This document shows, piece by piece, positions 56,701-64,000 of a stretch of 64,000 bases of DNA. The stretch is from contig CM082593.2 of the NCBI GenBank assembly GCA_040954595.2, positions 992,001 through 1,056,000 of the forward strand, in the 5' to 3' direction. This DNA is from Balanoglossus misakiensis (lineage: Eukaryota; Hemichordata). A program made the translations under genes and the position numbers. The first letter of the stretch is position 1. Each line of letters starts with the position of its first letter. The notes beneath the pieces are model-generated. The model had not been told where the DNA came from. It saw nothing but the letters and a program-made list of their open reading frames with translations, and searched no databases.

Positions 56701-58652
56701 CGTCATCTCCCTCCTTGGCCTGCCTCACCACTGGTGCACTAACCACTGGATCGTCTGAATGAAAGGTATTCGAACAAAAAGAACCAATATTACTTATAAA
56801 GGGAACACTCCGACTAATATAAGATAACGTGTGTACGTTAACAAGTTCAGAAATGACATCTAGCATATTGCTACTCATCGATCGTATTGGTAATTGTTAT
56901 TTTACTCATCCAATGCTCCAACCACAACCTTCAACCACAACAACCCGAATAATAAACAAAGTTAGATGAGTTCAGTAAAATTTTACACTTACATTGTATT
57001 TCCACAGATGTTTGGCCAATATTCACACCCCGATCACCATTAAAGAATTCGTTACTCACTTCGCACTCAAATAATTCTGGATTTGTGTTTCCTGGATGTA
57101 CATTATCTACCATCAGCGGGTTTGGTCGAGTTGCATCAATTTCACCTGATCTTTTCCATTTTATTAATATTTCTGTAGCCGGTATACCAGGTGTATATGA
57201 GCAGCTTACATGTAGAGTGCTGCCTTTCTTTACACACACTCTTTCGGGAACTCTGGCTGTTGGTGGATCTGGAAATGTTATAAAAGAATAAAATATACAC
57301 ACTTGTTGTTTATTTTATATTGATGGAAAATTTCAATTTGCATACATGTACAGAAACGTGTTTCATCAAAGCATGGTCCTTCCTGTGTGGAAGGATCCTG
57401 ATCAAAGCGAGGCTCTGACCTCAAGGTTTTCCTCATGGCGCCAGTGTCATTTTTTCAAGGTGATTTCGTTGACATTTAGCATATATAGGTAAATCTCCAA
57501 GTTTACATACATTGTACAATAGGCTTTATGTCATCCGGACAGGTCAGTGGTGTTGTTATACTATGGTGGGTCAGTTTACAAGTGAAAGAAGCTCCAGCAT
57601 CTGTTCTGTGTATTGTCTTCCTAAAGGTCAGCGGATTCTCTCCAAGTATTGACGTGTCTTCTCCGTTTTCAGTCCAAACTAACTGACCTGGTGGCGATGC
57701 TTTCGCTGCAATGCTACACCTCATCTCGAAATCGCCCCCTTCAATGATTTCATTGTTGGGACCAAGTCCGGAAACAACTTCACACTTAGGTCCAGAATCT
57801 GAATTGAAGAAATAACGTGAAGTTTATGAAATGTTTACTCGTAAACATTTGTCGAGGGGGGCAATGTTTCTTGATTTCTACAGGCGGTGATTTGCGGAAA
57901 TGATGTCACAGAAATGTTAGTAACACTGTGATAGAACGATACACTGTATTTTGATAGGGCAAAAAGTCGAAATGGGCAAAAATTACAGCTGATGTCTAGA
58001 ATATTTACTCCCTGCATACCAAGTACGATGACTTCGGTGACTTCTCCGTCCGAATCTTCCGAATGATTACACAACCATTCTCCCCCATCGGTCTCAGATA
58101 CTGCTGTGATGACAAGGTTAGCTTCACCATGATCAAAATCACCAGAAACGGTGCAACAATCATCGTAGGATTTCCCATTTAAGGTAACCAGGTGAAACTC
58201 CCCTCCATGTTTATATCTGGACCAATCAGGTGGCGTATCAGCATTCAATTTACAGTATAGTGTTACAGCATCACCAACCATGGCTATAGTGTTATCTGGT
58301 CTGACTTCCAAGTTTGGAGTTATTCCATTCGCTGTTGACAGTAACAAATGAAAAAAAATGTCTTTACACAAACGGTGCCATGTGCACATTATTGTTTGAA
58401 ACATCTTATCTCTGAAGCATTTTGCAAAGTATAGGTACTAACGATGCAATACTCTTATTTGCATGATTCGACAAATTGAACTTCATGTACATCTAATAAC
58501 CCATTTTGCGCATTTCCTTTCATTTTGCATTTAAATAGTTTCACTGATTATAATGGCAAAACAAAATATATTATAACGGAATTACCTGTATGAGAGTTAA
58601 GTCCAGTGGTCACGAAAATTGCGATTATTAAAACCAGTGAATGACGAACCAT
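52256..58652 (-). CDS. Nephrin-like receptor: 7 Ig, FN3, TM, tyrosine-rich tail
   Basis: Fifteen exons: 58586-58652, 58020-58331, 57511-57798, 56993-57268, 56488-56754, 55902-56222, 55268-55603, 54805-55104, 54389-54661, 53980-54135, 53746-53773, 53514-53545, 53187-53312, 52929-53009 and 52256-52755. Total 3363 nt, 1120 aa, in frame. The order is signal peptide (about 1-22), seven Ig domains each on one phase-1 exon (23-722), one FN3 domain (to 813), a Ser/Pro stalk, TM (about 836-859), and a basic stop-transfer followed by a 255-residue cytoplasmic tail. Ig1 has the GDFDHGEANLVIT...W-C pattern of nephrin/Kirrel first domains. Ig5 and Ig6 carry the SSNP motif of C2-set domains found in this family. 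Nephrin has one more Ig domain but the same Ig-FN3-TM plan, so adhesion and tyrosine-kinase signalling at cell contacts is the likely role. The tail has about ten Tyr motifs, three of them fitting the ITIM consensus. An immune-type receptor is an alternative reading. Confidence 0.88.
52789..52837. repeat. (CAAA)n tetranucleotide repeat
   Basis: About twelve uninterrupted copies in the intron upstream of the receptor's last exon, about 34 bases from the acceptor. Length variation here could influence use of that exon. Confidence 0.95.
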
Positions 58653-59861
58653 ATCGAAAGCACGTTAAATAACCTCAACTCAAATAACCTTTTGAACGCC
58701 GTGTAAGATATCAACCTGTTAAAGTCAAAAGAAAAGTCACTAGCAATATGAACGTTTGTTCAAAGAAAATTTTAAATAACGTAAATGTAATAATGCAAAC
58801 GGACAGACAGGAATGGCAACATGGTGTGTTTTTATTCTAACATTTCCAGGCGATTGTACACTATGTTCAGAAAAAAGTCACTGACCCATGGCATTTCAGG
58901 TGGGAGTATTTTGCTATCGAAACTCTTAGTCACCACTCACACGAGGAAAATGAAAGATAATTGTGTATAGTAGTTTCCGTGTGACTCATAGGAATTTCCC
59001 CGAAGGTAAGTGTGATACTCAGCTTCCCAACAGACAAATACTTGTCTTTGGCTTCACGGAATGACTTCAGACTGGTTTGTGACCGGTCATTTTAAGTACG
59101 ATCACTCTACAAATGACCGTGATAGAAGTAATTTCATCGTGTGAGGTTAGCGAAGCATCTATACGGAATGAAACATTCATTCAGGTCATGCCATGATTTC
59201 AATGATGATTTTATAATTTCAGGAAATGCAATTTTGAGTATTGTTTGTGATATTTATAAGGAAGTAAGTCCGTTTTTGTGTGACCAAGAGTATGCATAAT
59301 GGTGGACTGATGAATGGTTGATCGATATAACACGACAAGCTATCTTCCGCTGCTTGCGTACGTTACAAGTTTCGTGTATTTTTTTACTAAACTGGGTTGA
59401 ATTTCTATCGAGGGTCGTACAATTTTCTTAATGTCTAAAGTACAGCGATAACTATTATCTTCCGTTTCGTCTAAACAACATGCAGGCACAGGGTGCCTGT
59501 CCTACCGTATCGACGACCAGTGTTTTGGTGGTACAGAGAAAGATGGACTTCGGCCCCGTCGTTTCGAGTACCTAATGAGAGCTACCTGAATGAAATACAG
59601 TAAAATAGTATGTAGGTTTACCTTTACAACGGCCTGTTGGTCACTGTATCCGATACAACGAAACGCGATTTCAATTCGGATGAGAAATTGTTAGAAGTTA
59701 AACAACACTTGTTCCCGAAACCGGAAAAGGCACTCAAAGCAGCCAACAGTGTCTGTATGACGTCATCAGAGATAAGCACAGGTTTCGGGAGTTGTACATA
59801 CAAACCAACCCGGTAGTTTCAAAAGCTATTCACTGCAGGTCACCGCCTTTCAACTTTGCAG
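58653..59861. other. Divergent region between Ig-type genes
   Basis: 5' flank of the nephrin-like receptor (minus), facing the plus-strand Ig-like sequences. A full CRE lies at 59758-59765. No signal-peptide exon was confidently found for a plus-strand gene. Confidence 0.45.
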
Positions 59862-59983
59862 GGACCATATCAGTCTGCTGTGTCAACATAATTGACATAA
59901 AGGGGGAGGGTCGTTTGAACTGCACATATGCAAACTTTGTTGACTTGCCAACCAATGTAACTTGGAAATATGATAAAAAGTAA
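59862..59983 (+). pseudogene. Ig-domain fragment ending in a stop, possible terminal exon or relic
   Basis: After a good acceptor (CAACTTTGCAG) a phase-1-compatible frame encodes about 40 residues with the first half of an Ig fold: a Cys strand (RLNCTYANF) and the core Trp (NVTWKYD). A TAA stop then truncates it before the second Cys. An AATAAA follows 43 bases after the stop. It could be a truncated gene copy, or an alternative last exon making a secreted product of a gene whose other exons were not found. The Ig resemblance is moderate. Confidence 0.4.
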
Positions 59984-61609
59984 CGACGCCTTTAGTGACG
60001 AGTCGTGAATATATAGTATTGTGTTAATAAAGAAATTTATGAACTAAAAGAGCTTGCTATTTATTTACAATTTTTTGGCATAACATTATTTTACTTTCGC
60101 TTTTCTATAAGTGAAATACTGCAAACTTTAAGTTTTATTACGCGACTGTCTAAGTTTATCTGCTATCAAATCGAAAGCGAAAGAAAAACTATTCTAGTAG
60201 GTATGAATCATCATGGACATCCCATTAGCTGGGTGACCTTTAACCTCTTTTCTCGGTAATACAGGTACTGCAAACAGGCTATGGTTTTGTCTCTTCTCCT
60301 GAGCTAATTCACAATCAACAGGCCATATACCCCAAGCTTTACTGTGTGTGGCTACGCTACCACCGAACTTTATTACAACAATAGTAATAACAATTGAACT
60401 CATACAAGGCAGCTCATAAAATGCATCAAGACCCCGCCCTAAAAAACAGAGCTTAAAAAACCTCTTAGAGGGAAAATCCTCTGAAAAAGCGTTAGGTCTC
60501 ACAGCCAAAACAGAAAAGAAAAGAAATAACAATTTTAACGGACCAGAAGGCGACTCGACTGGCCGGTGGTAGCGCGTAGACTGACCTGATTACCCCACCT
60601 ACATGTACTTGATATTCATACTCCTATAAACAGCGCCCTCACGAAACAACAAAACATTTATTTCTCTCTATACGTTGTACCTTGAGAAATTACATTTTGC
60701 ATCAGGGAGCTCACCAACAGAGTGCTATAGATGACTTTTCTCACGTCGAGTATTGCTTGGATCATTTGTAGCTTTGTTTGTAACGTGTTTTGCAGTGATA
60801 CGGTTGGTGAGTGGATATTGAAAATGACAATTTGGCGCATTTAGGTCAATGTATGACTTTGTAAATATATGCATTTGTGTTCCGTTTGTGTGCTGGGTGT
60901 TCTTTGTATTACTTGACAAGATTAATTAACGTGTTTTAATTTGAAATTGCTCGACTAGGTACTTTATTTGCTTGAGTAAGGTGATTCATCGCAATGACAT
61001 ATGAACTGTGCATAAGGTAAAAACTGCATTTAGCAATCTGGGTCATTTCGTGTTCGGCATACAGTTAGTGAATTGCAATGGCGGACAGCCTCGCGCTGTT
61101 AATAGTGATAAGCCTAACCAACGGAAACATTTAAACGACCAAGCCTTTCTGAGAATTGCTCTATATGTGTTTGTGGGAAATTTGCTGATACGTTGGTATC
61201 ATAATGGTGGGCGTAACTGGTCAAAATCAGCGTCCTTCGCTTTCCTTCGGTTTCCTTCAGTTTCCTTCGTTTTAGTCTCACCCTCATTAACTAACAGTAA
61301 TAATTCACTTGTTCCGGTTTGTTTTTCAGCAAACTTGATGCGTGCAGGTTATTTATTAGATCCGTAAAGGACCTATATTTGTTTCTAAATTTCGGGGTGA
61401 CCTCAGACTATAGGCCCTACGTTTTGATAGATAAATATAGACATGGCATTTGCCTAATTTGTCTTTGCGTTGTTCACAAAAGCCTTATGTGATTCTATAA
61501 GACAATATCTTTACATAGCTTAGTCGGTACTAAGACGTTTTAAAGTTTATGACGTAGCATTCTAACCATGAGCATAGTCATTTGACATCTGGTATTGTTT
61601 TGCTTTAAG
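59984..61609. other. Intergenic or 5' intron of the short Ig receptor
   Basis: No exon confirmed. The first exon of the gene at 61610-62980 (signal peptide, phase-1 donor) should lie in or before this stretch but was not found. The frame at 61008-61367 has no signal-peptide-plus-donor structure in the required phase. Confidence 0.35.
60026..60031 (+). terminator. Poly(A) signal AATAAA
   Basis: Canonical hexamer 43 bases after the stop of the Ig-like fragment, supporting transcription of that fragment as a 3' end. Confidence 0.4.
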
Positions 61610-62980
61610 GCAAACCTTCGTGGGAATACGGACCAGACGATACACGAGGTATAGAAAGAAGGAATGTCACGTTTAAGTGTAAACTAAATCTGTATCCAAA
61701 CAGCACACTGCCGCTTTGGTACCAACTTCTTCCCGGAGACAAATACATTCGTCTCTCTCAAGGACCCAGTTCTAACATCGATCGTTTCATAATCACCGGT
61801 AACCACGATATCGGAGAATACAACTTGTTAATCACAAATATAAAGTTGCAAGATTCTGAGAGTATCTGGCAATGTTCGCATATAGAAGCCGTTCCACAAT
61901 ACAAGAGAGCAAAGCTGTCAGTAATCGGTAAGCATGGTTGTTAGTCAATCTATCTGATTAAAATCAGATGTAGGGAACGGCGACGTATTTTACTTATCCA
62001 GTACGGTATTCTTATGCTGTCATCTCACACGAGTACTCGTGTACTATACTCCTTGGTATATCCAATGAACTATTTTGGGCCAAATTCACCAATCAATGAT
62101 CTCACCAGTGACGTTATTTTGTATTTTCTTTCCTGCAGTACCAGCTGATGTGCCAGAAATTCAGATAATAAATGCCACAGAAGGTTCTAATTACAAGTAT
62201 AACATTTCTTGCAAAGTATCAAGAGCTAAACCAAAGGCTGAACTCTTATGGTCGACCCGCGACGCACGAGATTTCATTGAATCGTCTGGAGAAAATAACG
62301 ATACGACGCATCAGACATTGAGCAGTGTCACGGTCTTACACACTTGCGATTCCTATCAACATCAGATAAATATTTCTTGTCGTACTCAACAAGATCATTT
62401 CAATGAAAGCAGGGAATCATGGACCATCATCCCAAAGTACTGCGCCATTTCTGAAGGTATGACTAATCTCAAGGCCATTTTCATTACCCCTATGTGACTT
62501 TTACATCCTGGCATTTTATTGGTATGTGTATTTCGAGTTGAAACTCTAGAACAAAATAACATTGAAGTTTATGTTACAAAGGAGTGAATGTTTTATTTAA
62601 ACGTCGAACGATTTGTGACGTCATTCCAACAAAACAGCTGGGTGTAAGGTTACTCAGGGGTCATGAAAGTGGCATAATTTAACTGAATAGCCAAGTCCCA
62701 GATGTTCAAAATGAATTCGTCCAATGTTGTTCTTCCATTTTGCTAGACCTCGTGGGCACTTTATGTAAAGCATGTTACCTAACAACTCGCGTATGTCACG
62801 CGAAAGGAATGAGTCAGGTGCACGGTCACGGGGCTCGTAACTTGTGAGATTATGTCCAATTATGACAACTGGCAATCTGACATGTATTCTCGTTTCATTT
62901 TCACAGGCAGTTGTATAATCGTTTTCCTGACCACAATTATGTTTTGTGTTGGTGTTACTCTAATCGTTACGACTACGTAG
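61610..62980 (+). CDS. Nephrin/Kirrel-type receptor, two Ig domains and TM (partial)
   Basis: Three exons: 61610-61927, 62139-62456 and 62907-62980, all joined in phase 1. Both Ig exons are exactly 318 nt. Ig1 has Cys in FKCKLN, Trp in LWYQL, a GNHDIGEYNLLIT strand and the second Cys in IWQC, and ends KRAKLSVI. This matches the first V-set domain of Kirrel/nephrin proteins, which ends RAKLTVL. Ig2 begins VPADVPEI and has Cys pairs and several N-glycosylation sites. The third exon encodes a hydrophobic segment (CIIVFLTTIMFCVGVTLIV) and a stop after three threonines, so the visible product has essentially no cytoplasmic tail. A perfect GTAAGT donor overlaps the stop, so a transcript spliced there would read past it. 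Signal-peptide exon not found. Related to the minus-strand receptor next door: both share CKLN and a GE-x-NL-x-IT strand in Ig1. Confidence 0.72.
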
Positions 62981-64000
62981 TAAGTAGGCCTACTTAAATT
63001 TCTTTAGCCTCCACCGTGAGACAGTCTTGCTAATGTTTGTATGTCTGTGTGTGTGTGTGTGTGTCTGTGTGTTTGTTTGTCTGTCTGTCTGTCTGTCTGT
63101 CTGACATTATCACGAACCAAATCGGGTGGAATGTATAAACAACAAACTGCAATTTTCAATATTTAATGAACTTCTATGGTAACAGATCTAGATGTGTTCC
63201 CGATATTACTACACCGAAATTAATGAAACTCAACTTTAACTAATAATATTTTATTACCTTTTCCAAGGTTATAAAATGTCATATTAGTTAAAGTTGCATC
63301 TTCTATCTCATGGTACACAGGAATTGAAGGTTTACCAGGCAAAGACTCGTACATAGCCGACGTTGTCCTGTTCAACTTTGAACAGCAGAATGAGGAGACC
63401 AGTATATGGCCGAAGATTGAGCACTTTTCATAATCTCTACATCTATGTCATTATCATAGCCTCTCCATATATATGCGTAACGAAATCTGATTCGAACTAA
63501 CCATTTTCCGATAGATAGGCGGTTTATATATGGAGGACATTCTCGATCGGTACAAAAGACAACCAATACTTGGCCACTTGTGTTAAACTGCACTAAAGTT
63601 ACATATACATATATGCACCTATTCCCGTTTCATACAAAGCTTGATTGCATTATTTGGCAACCAACCCGTACTAAAGTAATTACCAAGTTTCGTGAGGGCA
63701 ATGCGTGGAAAATCAATTGTCGCGTTCAGCAATGCAGATTTATCTAGATAGAGAACGTTGAAATTGTCTGTCTTTTGTGACCAGGTTGCATATATATTTG
63801 TTTTTTTAGTAGAAAATTAATAAAGTTTCGTTTAAATGTTTAACTAATAAGCGAACTACGCCTATACTAGTACGTGTCTTTTGTGTTCCTATTTGTTCTC
63901 CGACTCTATTTTTGGGGAAAGTTAGACAGTCATTTTCATTCATGTACCTCACTATCACCATCTCCGGAAGATTTAAAATGTTACTCGAAACAAACACATG
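62981..64000. other. 3' flank of the short Ig receptor
   Basis: Contains a TG/GTCT repeat and no confirmed exon. An acceptor-like TACACAG near 63320 opens a 33-codon frame containing SYIADVV, but its phase does not fit the GTAAGT donor at 62981, so it is not called. Confidence 0.4.
63044..63103. repeat. (TG)n and (GTCT)n compound microsatellite
   Basis: A TG run followed by GTTT and about seven GTCT copies. Low complexity, non-coding. Confidence 0.9.

Noticed and set aside
61008-61367. 119-codon plus-strand frame considered as the first exon of the short Ig receptor
   Set aside because: No N-terminal signal peptide and no phase-1 donor leading to 61610.
63320-63432. Possible extra tail exon (33 codons with SYIADVV) for the short Ig receptor
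   Set aside because: The open frame needs a phase-1 donor, but the only good donor at the end of the TM exon is phase 2 and would give an immediate stop.

Overview
This is a window of animal (metazoan) genomic DNA. Genes are split by GT-AG introns, codon use is AT-leaning, gene spacing is wide, and there are many simple repeats. Gene content suggests an invertebrate deuterostome (hemichordate, amphioxus or echinoderm). The evidence is a vertebrate-like CCDC6, an RFamide/QRFP-type GPCR, a very large CUB/LDLa membrane serine protease and nephrin-type immunoglobulin receptors. No species can be named from the sequence alone. All exon models were built by hand from splice sites and reading phase. 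Every complete model closes in frame, but none is backed by transcripts.

Layout: (1) 312-7254, minus strand: the 5' end of an unrecognised signal-peptide protein that runs off the left edge. (2) 11814-19717, minus: a complete nine-exon CCDC6 orthologue (412 aa). (3) 21270-30765, plus: a complete 19-exon type II transmembrane serine protease (1151 aa; Pro/Tyr-rich tail, TM, five CUB, three LDLa, trypsin domain). (4) 34968-36107, plus: an intronless rhodopsin-class peptide GPCR (379 aa). (5) about 36.1-46.4 kb: no gene recognised. (6) 48051-49327, plus: a two-coding-exon SLC35A-type nucleotide-sugar transporter (362 aa), with a probable promoter and non-coding exon near 46.45-46.57 kb. (7) 52256-58652, minus: a complete 15-exon nephrin-like receptor (1120 aa; seven Ig, one FN3, TM, and a tyrosine-rich tail with three ITIM-consensus motifs). 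(8) 59862-59983, plus: an Ig-like fragment ending in a stop and followed by a poly(A) signal. (9) 61610-62980, plus: a nephrin/Kirrel-type gene with two Ig exons and a TM exon, whose first exon was not found.

The most interesting area is the right end. A long-tailed Ig receptor with ITIM-like and Grb2-type motifs on modular phase-1 exons sits head to head with a related receptor with almost no visible tail. This resembles paired inhibitory/short-tail receptors. The second is the protease, whose domain order is not one I know from vertebrate type II transmembrane serine proteases. Non-coding signals include perfect nuclear-receptor direct repeats (DR3, DR4), several full CRE palindromes, strong enrichment of the palindrome TACATGTA, and a 30-bp minisatellite inside a protease intron.
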